From positions 10,567,948 to 10,631,947 of the forward strand of contig CM043006.1 of NCBI GenBank assembly GCA_023678885.1: a stretch of DNA of 64,000 bases, written 5' to 3'. The stretch is from Pogostemon cablin (lineage: Eukaryota > Streptophyta > Magnoliopsida > Lamiales > Lamiaceae). Shown here one piece after another: positions 24,051-36,496 of this stretch (the first letter of the stretch is position 1; every line of letters starts with the position of its first letter). A model generated the notes under the pieces. That model was not told where the DNA came from and did no database searches. It saw only the letters and a list, made by a program, of their open reading frames with translations. A program made the translations under genes and the position numbers.

Positions 24051-24850
24051 CTGGCTTCTGATTTTCAGGTTTCCCACATTCATGATTAGTGGCGAACAAT
24101 CGAATTCGCTGATATATAACTATTAATAATTGATTTTATTATCTGATTATTGTTATATATACTATGCATGTTCTCCGTGATTTACAGCCTTTTGTGTCGT
24201 AATAGGAGCATGCTAGGTTGCGTATTATATGATGAATATTATATACATGTAAAAATCCTTGATGTTAAATAACTCAGTGGGAGATGGGATTGGTAATTAA
24301 TTCTCGCGGCCTCCATTATTGGTTTGTAAGTGATGTGAGTAAACTTTCGTGTTGGCAATAGGCCTTCCTCCCTAACGGATGAGTTTATTTACGAATAACT
24401 AGTACGACTTCATTAAATAATTATTGTTTATAATGTTGCACATTAACTTGCGTGTTGGCATAGACCTTCCTCCATAATGGATGAGTTTATGTGCGGTTCA
24501 CTGGTACAAACATATAATTGATTATTGTAGGAAGTTATTCTAGCGCGTGTGTACTTCTCCAATTATAAGGCACATAAGCTCACATAATGGACTTGGGATC
24601 AAATAATGGTATACACTTAGGTGTAAATAATAAGTATCCTCTCCAACGGAGTCACTGCTATTATTTGCATGGCTAAAGAGGAACCGACTATTAATTATTT
24701 TGTCATAAAGTTATATTGACAAATGAAATTAATGGGTAAAACCTTCTCTTGTAAATGTTTGGATTTGTAAACACCCACACTAATGTGGCTTGCAGACTCA
24801 CGGTGCTTGAGATGTCGGTGAATTTTAATTTTATATTGTTTTGAGGAAAT
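24051..24850 (+). other. A leader, family-conserved part
   Basis: Non-coding. Contains two imperfect copies of a 'ggccttcctccctaacggatgagttta' type segment (24360 and 24465). It matches the B (7255-8060) and C leaders, ending with 'ggtgcttgagatgtcggtgaatttt' just upstream of the gag region. Confidence 0.75.
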
Positions 24851-27800
24851 CAATATAAATGGATAAAATTCAAAGATTTGATCGGTATATTTATTTGTGA
24901 CTCTCTGAATTTCAAATGGTTTTATCTCACTTATTGTTTACTGGAAGAAATTATATTTACTGGTCTAAAATTAGTTTATTAGAAAAGAATCTTGGTTTTG
25001 TATTTTACTGCTTAGGTAAATATAAATGTGTTCTCACTAAGAATTTCTCATGATGCCTTTTAAAGTCTCTAGTGAAGAGATGAGAGGTTCATAGAAATAT
25101 GATGGTCTCATGTAACTCTTCGGATACTTGAGTTAGTTAAAAGGCGATAGATCATGATTGAATTTGATGAATGAATTGGAAATACATGGAATAGAAGTTG
25201 AAGGGGAAACCTAAGTCAATTTTATTCTCCATAATTGCTTAGATGTTTTGAATAAGTTCCACCTGAATTACGAGAGGATGTATATGGTGGGAAACTTCTG
25301 ACAAAACATGTGGCAAAGGAAAGCCATTTTCATCATGATGTGAATAAGGTTAGTATCTCATTCACTGGTTGTTGAAGCATGATTAGTGCTGGTGTCTGCT
25401 AACACGTTGTGTGTAGATACTGGAATCACTAAAAGCATGTAACTAGATGAGGATGAGATTATTATGTACATGGGTAAAACTACAAGAATAGTGGCTATTG
25501 CGGTGAGAGTTGTTTATTTATCTTACGATATGAATAAACCTTTGATTTTGAGAAGTTGTCTTTACGTACATTTACATAGATAGAATTTAATTTCAGTTTC
25601 TATGCATTTACGGATAGATACTCCATTTCATTTAAATAACATGGTCATAGAAGTGAAGGATGGAGTTATAATCTATTTTGGTACATTGGTGGATAATTTG
25701 TATACTCTTAAATCATGTATATCCCACAGATACAACAAATAGTAATTAATAATGCATCTTCTAATATTAGTAAGAGAAAGGAACCTTCGGAGATAAACTA
25801 AACATACATTTGGCGTCTAAGATCATTTTACTTGAGCAGGATTCAAAAGTTGATAGCCGATGGACCATTAGGTTTATCTGAAGTGAAAACTATCTGACTT
25901 GCGAGTCTTGCTTGGAAGTAAAAATGATTAATTACCTTATCAAGGCAAAGGAGTGTAGAGCCAAAGATATATATGTTGGAATTGGTTCATTCTGATACAA
26001 GAAGACCTAATATTATTCAGGCGAGAGGTGGTTATGAATATTCAAAGATTATTCTAGATACCCATATATTTATTTGATGCACTGCATGTCTAAGTTCTTT
26101 AATTAATTCAAGAATTGCAAGGCTGGTACAATGAAGCGTCATGGAAAATATATTAAGTCATTATGATTTAATCATGATGGCGAGTACCTCTTAGTATAGT
26201 TAGGAGCTATTAATCAGAAGTTGAGATTAAATCTCAAGTTGTCTACACCTGGCACACCCTAGCTGAATGGTGTGGCGGAAAAAAGGAATAGAATCTTATG
26301 ATAATGGTTAGATAGATGATGAATTATTTGAAATTATTAAATTCATTTTATGGATATGCCCTAGAAACAATAATTTGAATAAATGTTTGTCTGTTTGTGG
26401 GATATCCTAGAAAAATGAAGGGTGATGATTTATTTAGTCCAAAAGATCAAAAGGTGATTGTTAACACAAACACTAGATTTTCGGAAAATGACTATGTATT
26501 AAATCATAAACCCAGGTATAAATTGTTCTAAAGGAAGTGAGAGAGAAAACACAAAGTATTAGTACCAAGTGTACAAGAGGATATACCACAAGGTAAACTG
26601 CAACGCATGTCACGTCTGATACACAATTGCATGTAGTGCCTTGTCGTAGTGGGAGGGATGTTCGACAACCTGTAAGGTAAATGTTTTGGGAGAGTCGTGA
26701 GACTTGGTCTCTAGTAAAGATGGTATTGACCCACGATACGACAAAGCACTACATCATCGAAATGTGGAATCTTAATAAGTTGCAATGAATGTTGAAATAG
26801 GATCTATGGATTCTAAATTATATCTGGGAGCTTGTACGACCATTGAATGGTATAAAAGCCATTGGAAGTGGTCATTGGGAAAATAAAAGAGGATCATATG
26901 GTAGGGTAAAAACCTTGGAAGCAAAGCTTGTTACGAAAAGGTGTACTCAGAAAGAAAGAGTTCGATTATGAGAAAACCTGATACGCCAGTAGCTATGCCT
27001 TTTATTGATCTGGACTCTTTTATCTGTTGCTACTCATATGAAATATGAGGGATATTAAATAGATGTCAAGACAGCTTTCCTGATTGGAAGTCTTGAGGAA
27101 AACATTTATGTGAAGCAAACAGAGTGATTCATTGCAAAAGACTAAGAGCATTGTGATAGTAAGCTTAAAAGTGTCCAACGATGGACTAAAGTAAGCTTCA
27201 AGATCATGAAACATCCATTTTGATGAGGAAATCCAGTCATATGGATTTATTCAATGCGCGGATGTGTCTTATATATTGAAAAGAGTGATGGAAATGTGGT
27301 GGTGTTTCTTGTACTGTACGTAGATGATATATTGCTTATTGGAGACAATGAAAGAATATTGTCGAGCGTGTGGATATGGTTAATAAAGCGGTATGTAATG
27401 AAGGACTTAAGAAGAGCAAAAATATCCTTTTGATCACGGTAATACAGATCACAAGAAAGGATGTTATGCTTATCTCAAGCTTCATGAAATGATACAATTC
27501 TTACTCGTTGTAGCATTTAGACTTTATCTAAGGATATGTGTTTTGAGACATAAAAAAAAATAAAGGTGATCAAGGCGGTTTCTTATGCTTCAGCGAATAA
27601 GGAAGCTTAATCTAAGGAATGTTATGCATGAGAATGGATAACAGTATTGCTAATGGCATAGACTATGGGTATCAAAGGTAACTCGAAATAAGAATGATGA
27701 ACTGTAGTAACACATAATTTTGAAGTACCAGAAAAGGACTAGAAACTATATGTGGGCTTACCGAACAAATTCAGTGCTTCTTATAGGTTACATAGATTCG

Positions 27801-28306
27801 AATTTTTCAAATCAGATATGGATGGCAGTAAATCCACCTCAAAGGTTATGTGTCTAATTTTAGGAAGTAGAGTCATAATGTGGAGGAGTGTTATATAGAA
27901 ATATATTTCAGACTCCGGACTCCATCATCGAAAGATGATAAATTGGAGCCTCTGAGGCAGCCAAAGTATCTGTATGACTCCAGAGACTTCATGATAGATT
28001 TTAAAGTGTTTCTAAGTTTGCCCAAGGTTGTCACAATTTATATTGATGATATTGGTGTTGTTGCAAACTTGAAGAAATCACAAGTCCATAAGGCAATTAA
28101 ACACATGGAGCGCGAGTACCACCTGTTACGAGAAATCGTATGATGAGGTAAAGGTTGTTGTCGCCTAGATTGCATCGGATGATGACCTAGTAAATCCATT
28201 TACAAATACCTTAAGGCAAGAGCTTTTAATGGTCGTGTAATGGGGGTGGGAATCAGATGAGTGGCAGAAGACATGACAACATAGTCTTTTAGTATATGTG
28301 GGTGAT
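24851..28306 (+). pseudogene. A gag-pol remnant
   Basis: A decayed copia polyprotein in plus orientation. The gag start region is about 24900-25250 (a 'YCLLEEIIFTGLKLVY'-like capsid motif in broken frames). The protease DTG region is near 25410-25425. The GAG-pre-integrase and integrase regions are about 25740-26330. RT carries YVDDILLIGD at 27317-27346. RNase H lies at 27880-28143 with VVTIYIDDIGVVANLKKSQVHKAIKH, followed by an 'ASDDDLVNPFTN'-like end in another frame. Stops and indels occur in every domain, so no enzyme is expected. The order confirms Ty1/copia. Confidence 0.87.
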
Positions 28307-29510
28307 TGTTGGATTGTATACTAAAAGTCTAGCTTTAGTGTGAACAATGTTATAACAATTAATTTGAAATGAGAATCATATGATCAAATGATTGCATCTT
28401 ATAATATGCACGATGCAATAGTCCACTTACTTTATACTGTAGATATTATGTTGTGCAACAACACGCGAAAGATCATATTATTGGTTTCCTTATAAAGTAT
28501 AAACAGAGGCTCACAACCGAGATAGATGTGGACTCTCTATCGGGATGGTTGTAGTGTAGTTTGGTATTAACTTGTCTTAGCTATAGAATCACATTAGTGC
28601 ACTTTGTGTGTATTGACCAGGACCGCACGAGATCGTTAAACTTATACTGACTTATAGGAGAACTTGATCTCAATTATTATGGATGTTCGTGCTCTTAATC
28701 TCTATACAATAATCTCGACACGTAGGGCAGTATGTATTTCTTTGATTCATCAATGGGTGAGATTTAGATACAATTAAATCAACAAACTCGATGAGTTGGA
28801 AAGTAGTGATGATTCTATGGTGTGCTGTTGATTGTAGAATGAATCCGTGTCCATCATAGGTTGATGATGTCCCCTTGAGGAGCTCATAAGGATTATCATG
28901 TAAACCCTGCAGGTGGATTTATTTTGGCATGATAATGAGGTTGAGTGGTACTACTCTCGGATGAGACATTAATTAATGGAGTTGTCAGTAACTTAATTAA
29001 TTAATGGACATTCTATATCTTAAATATGAGAAGACTAACAGGCTCATAATAAGAAGGAGCCCAAAAATGTAATTTTGGGATTGGAAAGGCAGTGCAGTAA
29101 TAGTATTTTAGTGGACTATATTATTATTATTGGACTTAAGTATAAGCTTTGGGCTAAGCTTGGATACTTAAGCCCAATGGAGGACCAACCCAATTTCTCC
29201 TCCTGATCCTTGTTGTAGCCCACATATATAAGTTATCTCAACTCCCTGGAACCCTATGATTGTCGCCACTTTCTGCGTGAAATAGGAGAGAGGAGCAGAT
29301 TGAGAGGATCCTGAAGATTGTTGCCCACACAACATCAGAATTAGACTTTGGGAATACAACAGAAGATCAAGAGGTAGTTTACTGCTGCTGCTGATCATCA
29401 TCTACATCAACCCTGGTGAAAGATAATATGATTCTACTCTTTTGCTTCCGCTGCCGTAGAATTTATGGAACCCTAACGGTTCATGTTAACCACACGATCG
29501 AATGCCAACA
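28307..29510 (+). repeat. A 3' LTR
   Basis: Preceded by the purine-rich tract 'tatgtgggtga' (28294-28304). Ends GCCAACA followed by TSD GGAAT. Confidence 0.92.
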
Positions 29511-29515
29511 GGAAT

Positions 29516-30139
29516 AAATTCACCAGTTGAATTTACATGATAATCCTTATTAGCTCCTCAATGTGACATCATCAACCTATTTTATTAGACACGAATTTCT
29601 TCTACAATCAACAGCACATTATAGAGACAGCACTATTTCCCAACTCACCGAGTTGTTGATTTAATTACATGTAAATCTCATCCATTGATGAATCAAAAAA
29701 ATATATACTGTCTTACGTGTCGAGATTATTGAATAGGGATTAAGAGCACGAACATCAATAATAACTGAGATCAAGTTCTCCTATATAGTCAGTTAAATCA
29801 AACGATCTCAAATGGTCCTGTTCAATACACACAAAGCATACTAATGTGATTCTATAGTCAAGACAAACTAATACCAAATCGCACTACAACCATCCCGATA
29901 GAGAGCTCTCATTTATCTCGGTTGTGAGCATCTCTTTATACTTTATAAGAAAACTAATAATATGATCTTCCGCGTGTTGTCGCACAACATATTATCTACA
30001 GTATAAAGTAAATGGACTATTGCATCGAACATATAAATAAATTATAAAACGCAATCATTTGATCATATGATTCTCATTTCAAATAAATTGTTATAACATC
30101 TTCACACAAAAAGATAGATTTTTTGTATACAATCCAACA
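29516..30139 (-). repeat. C 5' LTR, outer part
   Basis: Continues the LTR cut at 21583 and ends 'gtatacaatccaaca' at 30139, followed by the probable duplication agata. Confidence 0.87.
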
Positions 30140-30171
30140 AGATATTATCTTTAGTTCAGAGTTTACATGTA

Positions 30172-30715
30172 ATAATTTTATGAACACTTTATAATATAAA
30201 TTAACATTTAAAAAAATAATATTTTTAATAAATAATTAAAAAAATAGTCTCCGTATGACATTTCACAAGCAATACTCTCCTTGATTACAAAAAAAAATGG
30301 TGTACATACAAGACTACACAATGTATACTCTTTATATTCATACACTTTATTAAAATATTATATTTAGAAATTAAATCTAATTTCACGTCAGGAAATTGCA
30401 GACTTTTACGGCATCTTGTGGAGTTTCAATAATTGATGTGGTTACTATAATCATTTTGATGTATGATACACCAATAATAAAGTTGAATACGACAAACAAT
30501 AAATTGAAAGTTTCAACACAATAAGTCTCTTGTATGAAATTAATATTATGAATAAAAATATTTATATATTGTTCCTTTAATTTATTTATATGTTAATAAT
30601 ACATTGTAAAATACACATATTGATTGTTAATTTGATATGGTGAGGTTTGGTATCTTTCTTTAAGAAGGAATATTCAAGTGTGCCCAACATTAGAGAAAAA
30701 GTCACTTTGCAAATT
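30172..30715. repeat. ~545-bp direct repeat, copy 1
   Basis: Nearly identical to 31634-32147 plus 33101-33150 (offset 1462 bp at the shared 'tgaacactttataat'). No TG...CA ends, primer site or TSD supports an LTR, so it is treated as a segmental duplication. Confidence 0.82.
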
Positions 30716-31633
30716 AATTAAATACATCAACAATAAATACATCTTCTGCCACCGATCTTTCTTGTCCAAGCATCACAATCTGACATGAATCTATAGAAGA
30801 GAGGACGGCGAGTCAAATCGATGAAAATGAATCCATACCATGTCGAAAAAGGTGAGCTCCGGCGGCGTCAGATGGTGGAGAGAGAAGACCAAAATTGGGA
30901 GAGAGTGAGAGGTTGCGTGGACGACATCAGGTGGTAGGGAGAGAAGACGAGATTAGGAGAGAGAGATGGATCGGGACAGAGGACGAGATTAGGAGAGAAA
31001 GGATGGATGAGATTGAGAGACCCGTGGGAGAGACATTTAGAAGAAAGGAGCAGGAGAGGAGAAATAAAATAGAATGAAATATGGGATAATTTTTTTTTAT
31101 ATATGATGGGTCAATTGAATTTGAGTTATTTGGTGCCCCTTAAAAATTGTTGCACATTAGTATTTGCATAGGATATAACATCATTTCTTTTGGCAAAGTT
31201 TTCCTCACACTAATTGCATATAAAAATTATGTTCACCCTAATCATATTTTCATACAAAATTAACATTTATACGTGGGTTTTATTGTAAATTTTAGGTATA
31301 ATTTTAATTTCATAATTATAATTCATGGAGTATCTTACTGTAGTGATTCTTCGTGTATCTTACTTTTGTATTTTTGATATATATCTTACCATTGTGATTT
31401 GTGACATATTTAAAGATATAATTGTCTTTTTAATTTATAAATAAAGAGGATTTTTATACAACATATAAGCTCTTAATATTTTAGGGAATAATCGTATTTT
31501 CAAAGCATAATAAAAAAAGCAAAGACTTATGTGTGATTGTTCCGCCGAAGTCATCCACGAGAAAGACAAAAAATGATAAAATTTTCAACGAAAAATGTTA
31601 CTCAATTAATAAAAAGCAATATTAATAGAGTAA
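30716..31633. other. Spacer with purine-rich (GAGA) tract, no gene seen
   Basis: Lies between the two direct repeats. 30870-31060 is strongly G/A-rich on the plus strand, with 'gacgagattaggagaga' occurring twice (about 30948 and 30982). The complementary strand would be a CT-rich tract of the kind found in plant 5' leaders, but no convincing coding region follows it. A 60-codon ORF at 30895-31077 is a by-product of the tract. Confidence 0.6.
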
Positions 31634-32754
31634 ATTATTTTATGAACACTTTATAATATAAATTAACATTTAAAAAAAATATTTTTAATAAATAATTAAT
31701 AAATAATTTAAAAAAATAGTCTCCGTATGACATTTCACAAGCAATACTCTCCTTGATTACAAAAAAAATGGTGTACATACAAGACTACACAATGTATACT
31801 CTTTATATTCATACACTTTATTAAATATTATATTTAGAAATTAAATCTAAATTTCACGTCAGGAAATTGCAGACTTTTACGGCATCTTGTGGAGTTTCAA
31901 TAATTGATGTGGTTACTATAATCATTTTGATGTATGATACACCAATAATAAAGTTGAACACGACAAACAATAAATTGAAAGTTTCAACACAATAAGTCTC
32001 TTGTATGAAATTAATATTATGAATAAAAATATTTATATATTGTTCCTTTAATTTATTTATATGTTAATAATACATTGTAAAATACACATATTGATTGTTA
32101 ATTTGATATGGTGAGGTTTGGTATCTTACTTTAAGAAGGAATATTCACATGGGCTGATCCAGAATTTGGGGGTACGACATATAATGGCAAAAACTTGTAT
32201 GTCCTCGAGGACACACCGTGCCCCATGGGAACACAACCTTCCCCCTTCATATTTTATTTAACCCTATGTATTGCTAGGGATTTAAAATGCAAAGGGGCAC
32301 GGAAATTGTAGAGGGGCACAATGTCCCCGGAGCACAAGAGTCTCACTCACATATAATTATAAATTTTATTTTTAATATTGAAAATCCTATAATAAATAAA
32401 TATAATTGGAAAAATTATAATTACTATTGACACTGTCTAATTTTTTTTTTAAAAAAAAGCAAATAAAAATATTATTATCATAAATTTATAACACATATTT
32501 AGAACAATAATGAATTGAATATAAATTTATGTTGCAATTAATTAATAATTTAAGTACTAGATAAAATGAAAGATAAAAAAAACACAAGGTTTAAAATGAA
32601 AAAAAAAGAAAAAAAAAAGAAAGAAGGTGGAGTATATAACATTAAAAGTACATATGTTTGATAAATAATTAATATGAAATAAATAAAAAAATATAAATAA
32701 ATAATTAATATAAATATTAAGAAGAAAAATGGATAACGAGATTGACAAAGTGTA

Positions 32755-32945
32755 ATGGTGAGACAGTTTCCAAAAGTGAGCATATATAGAAATGAAAAAT
32801 ATAAAATAAATAATTGATACAATAATAATACATTAATATAAAAAAGAAGATGATGGTAAGACAGTTTCCAAAAGTGGGCATATATTGAAATGAAAAATAT
32901 AAAATAAATTATTGATACAATAATATAAAAAAAAGAGGAAAGAAG
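32755..32945. repeat. ~98-bp tandem duplication
   Basis: 'agacagtttccaaaagtg' occurs at 32761 and 32859, with similar flanking sequence. It lies inside the hAT-like insertion. Confidence 0.75.
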
Positions 32946-33013
32946 CTGTGGGAATCGAACTCTTAACATGGGGTTAAGCTAGGAGAACTCTAATCACTAA
33001 GCTATTGGAGTAC
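32940..33013 (-). repeat. tRNA-related SINE-like fragment
   Basis: On the minus strand a box A-like 'tagcttagtgattaga' is followed about 35 bases later by a box B-like 'gagttcgattccc', the internal RNA polymerase III promoter layout of tRNAs. A full tRNA cloverleaf does not form convincingly, so a tRNA-derived SINE or tRNA relic is more likely than a tRNA gene. Confidence 0.5.
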
Positions 33014-33382
33014 AATTATAACTACATACTATATATATAGATATTATTTTTTATTTTGGGTACAGCTGTACCCCCTTTACCTATACTGCATTTGCCTCTT
33101 AATATTCAAGTGTGCCCAACATTAGAGAAAAAGTCACTTTGCAAATTAATTAAATATATATTGGGATTGCCTGCAAATTTGACACGACTTTCAATTATTT
33201 AAACTCGTTATTATTAGTTAGTACCACTTATATTAATCAATAACCTAATTATGGAGTATAATTTTTTTATGAGATCTTCTCTTATAAAATACTGTTTTCC
33301 ATTTTACATTTATTTATCACACAAAATTAACAAATATAATATTTTAATATATAAAGAATGAAAATATGTTAATATTTTAATA

Positions 33383-33642
33383 CTCTCTCCGTCCCACATT
33401 AACGTTTACAATTGTATTTTACACGTAGATTAAGAAATATTATATTTTAATGTGTAGTGGAGTGAGAGAAATAATATTTAATGTAAAGTGGATAGTTGTA
33501 TTAATGTTGCGTGTGGGCACTACATGAAATGATTAATTATTTCGTGTGAGCCCAAGTTAATAAAAAAAGAAACATAAACTTTAACTTGGAACAACCTAAA
33601 ATAGAAAATATAAATCTTAACGCGTGATGAAGGGGGTATAAA
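33383..33642. mobile_element. Stowaway-like MITE (degenerate)
   Basis: The left end, ctctctccgtcccacattaa, is mirrored by a diverged right end ('ttaacgcgtgatgaaggggg'). TA flanks. About 255 bp, no coding capacity. Confidence 0.55.
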
Positions 33643-33658
33643 ATAAATAATTGCATTA

Positions 33659-33947
33659 CTCCCTCCGTCCCATGTATTTTTACCCACTTTCCATTTTGGG
33701 GTGTACCACGTATTTTTACTCATTCCATTTTTGACAAAAATACATAATATTTTATTACCTACTTTTTACAATCTCAATAACTTTAATTACTTTTTACACT
33801 TTATTCATCATTCCCAATAATTTTATTCACCTTTTCTTTTTAAATTACTAATTTATCCCTACTTTCTCTTACATTATATATTAAAAAATAAAACGTCTTA
33901 ATCTTTGTGCCCGTACAAACTGGTAAAAATACCCGGGACGGAGGGAG
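33659..33947. mobile_element. Stowaway MITE
   Basis: Inverted termini CTCCCTCCGTCCC and GGGACGGAGGGAG, flanked by TA on both sides (33657-33658, 33948-33949), as expected for Tc1/mariner-type elements. The inner termini also pair (catgtattttta with taaaaatacc). Confidence 0.88.
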
Positions 33948-34077
33948 TAGTATTTTTTATGGATATATGAATTATTTTATGAGTGTCGTTAAAAGAATTT
34001 GTTTATCAAAAATATTTGTAATTATGTTTCTCACTTTTATGTATTATGGGCCTCTTACCCCTTAAAAAAGACAAAGA

Positions 34078-34328
34078 TTTGTATGAGACCGTTTAACGTA
34101 AGCCCTAACGTGAGACGGATAAAAAGTTATAATATCAATTGATGAAAAGTGATACTCAGTAGATGAAATATGATAATGATGAAATGAACTATTTTATAAA
34201 CAATCTAGAATATAAATAAAAAGTTAAAACATTTTATAGCAAATATAATAATATTATATAATAAATGAAATAATGATATTATTATATTTTATTCATATAA
34301 GCGCTTACATGAGACGATCTCATACAAA
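34078..34328. mobile_element. MITE with 'tgtatgagac' inverted ends
   Basis: Left end tttgtatgagaccgttta... and right end ...gagacgatctcatacaaa form inverted repeats of about 25 bp with mismatches. No clear target duplication, family unassigned. Confidence 0.5.
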
Positions 34329-34569
34329 AACTATCCTACTTTTAATAAGTATATTATCTTTTTTATAACAGGACATCAAAATGATAACTTGGATGTACAT
34401 AAGTAGTATATTTTGTGTAAACTCTTCTTATTTATTGATTGAATAGATAATTATATTTCTTAATATAAATTATAATAATGAGATATATGAACTACAATGA
34501 AATTACAATTATACATAAATGATTTAACACTAAATTTTTAAGAATATACATTAAATATTGTATTTCAAT

Positions 34570-34797
34570 AACCAAGTGAGTTAGCTCACTTGGTCATCGG
34601 GCTCCTCACTAAGGTGAGTGATTTGGGTTCGATTCCTTTAGGGAATCTTAGAGTATGGATATATTAACTTCTAACGGTGTGCCTCTTGAACCGTTGCATC
34701 TATTGGTTCTGTCTCTAACTTTCTCCAATAAGTCTCCGGTCCGATTATGAAAACACTGCTTCTAACCACAAACTAACTTTGTCCAACAAAAAAACTG
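34570..34797 (+). mobile_element. tRNA-derived SINE-like element
   Basis: The head has a box A-like 'gttagctcacttggt' and a box B 'gggttcgattcc' at about 34625-34636. A body with 'gaaccgttgcatctattgg' follows, then an A-rich tail. This is the layout of a plant tRNA-derived SINE. No convincing target duplication found. Confidence 0.6.
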
Positions 34798-35281
34798 TAT
34801 TGTGAACCCCGATATTAGTATATGCTATACATTTATAATTTAGGCAGAAACTTGTGTGTACTTGGTGTACTTTTTATTTTCTGAACAAAAATAAAAAATA
34901 TTATTGAAAAGTATATACCCTTTAGAACAAAATGGTGTGTCCTTATTAATTTAAGTGTATACTCTTTATAGCAAAACAATATACCCTTACCCATAATACT
35001 AAATTCTAAAGACACACGATGTGCTCCGGGTTGTACGCAAAATAAAAGTTTAATTTCATTTCAAAATTGATTTATCTAAAGACTAATAATGAAATTTATA
35101 TGTAATTTCCTATTAATAAAGTGATGGTGAGTTATTTTTAAACAACAAAAGTCTAAATCGGTTAGTAAATATTTTCTTTAGTAATTTGTTGGCTTTAATT
35201 TCGTTGTTAATTTTGTACCATAATTTTATTGCAATCTTTTTTTAATAAATAATAATGGATATTATTTGTTTAATAAAAATA

Positions 35282-36496
35282 GGGTTAATTGTAAAAAAAA
35301 AATTTAACATTTACTTTTATTGCAAATAAATCTCAATCTTTGAGAAATTATAAAAAAAAACCTCGATCTTTAAGTTTCGTGCAAAACGCACCCAACGGGC
35401 AGAAGAGGGTTGCCCGACGTCTGCCGTGGCGTTGACCTTTGTCACTCCAGCTTTGAGTTTATTGCAAAAAAAAAACTCGACCTTTACTAAAATTGAGATT
35501 TAATCCCAACTTTTGAGACTTTAGCAAAAAAATAAAATAAAATTTTTATTTTTTATTTTAAATTGCACCAATTATATTTTATATTTAAAATATAAATTCT
35601 AAATAATTATTATATAAAATAATAAATTTATTTTAGTTTTTAAAATATTTTATATATTATAATTTTTTTATGATTTATAAAATCAAAGTATTCTTGAACA
35701 TGTCTTAAAATTTTTTCGTAATTTTATATTATATTTAATATGAAAAAATATATATATATATATTTAGATGACAAAAATTTATAAAAAAAATAATTTATAT
35801 TTTATATAGACTTAATTTATAAACTCATAGTTTTATACGGACAAAAAATAGTATTAGTTAAGTTTTAATTTATACAAACCAAATTTTCATGTACTCCCTC
35901 TGCCCATTTCAACCTTTACATATTTTTATTTTTGGCGTCTTATTTCACTCTTTACGTTTTTCTTTTTGGCATATGGTTCACCTAAAATGATTAATATATT
36001 ACAATGGGATCCACATACAATAATATTATATCTTTAAACTCACTATCCATTAAAATATTATATTCTTTAATCAACATGCAAAAAACAAACGTAAGCATTG
36101 AGGTGTAAGTTTTAAATATTACTCCCTCCGTCTCATCCTTATAGTTACGCTTCCTTTGTAATTTACTACATAATAATTTTTGAGAATATAATTTTAATAT
36201 AAAATATTTTTTTTTATTAGATTAGTGCAATTTAAAAAAAATTGATAGTCGTTTTTGTCAAAATCTCAAAGGTTGGGATTAAATCACAATTTAAGTAAAG
36301 GTTGAGGTTTTTTTTGCAATAAACTCAAATCTGACGTGGCAAAGGTTAACGTCAAGTTAGATATCGGGCAACCATCTCCTGCCCGTTGGGTGAGTTTTGC
36401 ACGAAACTTAAAAGTCAAGGTTTTTTTGTAATTTTTCAAAGGTTGAGATTTATTTGCAATAAAAGTAAAGATTGAGATTTTTTTTGCAATTAACCC
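35282..36496. mobile_element. Mutator-like (MULE) MITE with ~240-bp inverted repeats
   Basis: The arms 35282-35525 and about 36245-36496 are inverted repeats starting GGGTTAATTG and ending CAATTAACCC. They are flanked by a perfect 9-bp duplication, ataaaaata (35273-35281 and 36497-36505). Long inverted ends plus a 9-bp duplication are diagnostic of Mutator-like elements. No transposase. The middle holds AT-rich sequence and Stowaway-like ends (about 35893 and 36123). Confidence 0.9.

Larger units (their letters stand above)
21584..29510 (+). mobile_element. Ty1/copia LTR retrotransposon A (nested in the C LTR)
   Basis: 5' LTR is 21584-22793 (1210 bp) and 3' LTR is 28307-29510 (1204 bp). Both run TGTTGGATTG...GCCAACA. 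The TSD GGAAT is exact at 21579-21583 and 29511-29515. The primer site is at 22796-22807 and a purine-rich tract lies just before 28307. It is the same family as B and C but in the opposite orientation to both. The internal gag-pol has many stops. The two LTRs differ at scattered positions (for example a deletion in the 3' copy near 28406), so the insertion is not recent. Confidence 0.93.
1759..30139 (-). mobile_element. Ty1/copia LTR retrotransposon C (oldest, host of the nest)
   Basis: Left (3') LTR is 1759-2458 plus 10493-11184 (1392 bp without insert). Right (5') LTR is 20815-21583 plus 29516-30139 (1393 bp without insert). The LTRs run TG...CA on the minus strand, apart from a CA-end mutation on one copy. 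Flanking 5-bp sequences are aggta (1754-1758) and agata (30140-30144), one mismatch. A primer site complementary to initiator tRNA-Met lies at 20801-20812 with one mismatch. The internal part carries a heavily decayed gag-pol. Elements A, B and an hAT transposon are inserted in it. Its LTR carries about 185 bp not present in the A and B LTRs, so it is a distinct subfamily. Confidence 0.85.
32148..33100. mobile_element. Non-autonomous hAT-like insertion
   Basis: Flanked by an exact 8-bp duplication, aatattca (32140-32147 and 33101-33108). The uninterrupted sequence in the 545-bp repeat copy at about 30672 shows the empty site. The ends (catgggctgatcca and the complement aagaggcaaatgca) are only weakly inverted, resembling hAT termini of the 'caggggcggatcca' kind. 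No transposase. It contains a ~98-bp tandem duplication (32755-32945) and a tRNA-like piece. Confidence 0.6.
31634..33150. repeat. ~545-bp direct repeat, copy 2 (interrupted)
   Basis: Copy of 30172-30715, split by a 953-bp insertion between 32147 and 33101. Sequence on both sides of the insertion matches copy 1 continuously. Confidence 0.82.

Noticed and set aside
32550..32969. 139-codon hydrophobic minus-strand ORF
   Set aside because: A-rich and T-rich low-complexity sequence with a tandem duplication makes Phe/Ile/Tyr-rich frames by chance.
32940..33013. Functional tRNA gene
   Set aside because: Box A and box B are present, but the acceptor and anticodon stems do not pair convincingly, and it lies inside a mobile insertion.
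30172..33150. LTR pair of a small retrotransposon (TRIM)
   Set aside because: No primer site after the first copy, no purine tract before the second, no TG...CA ends and no target duplication.
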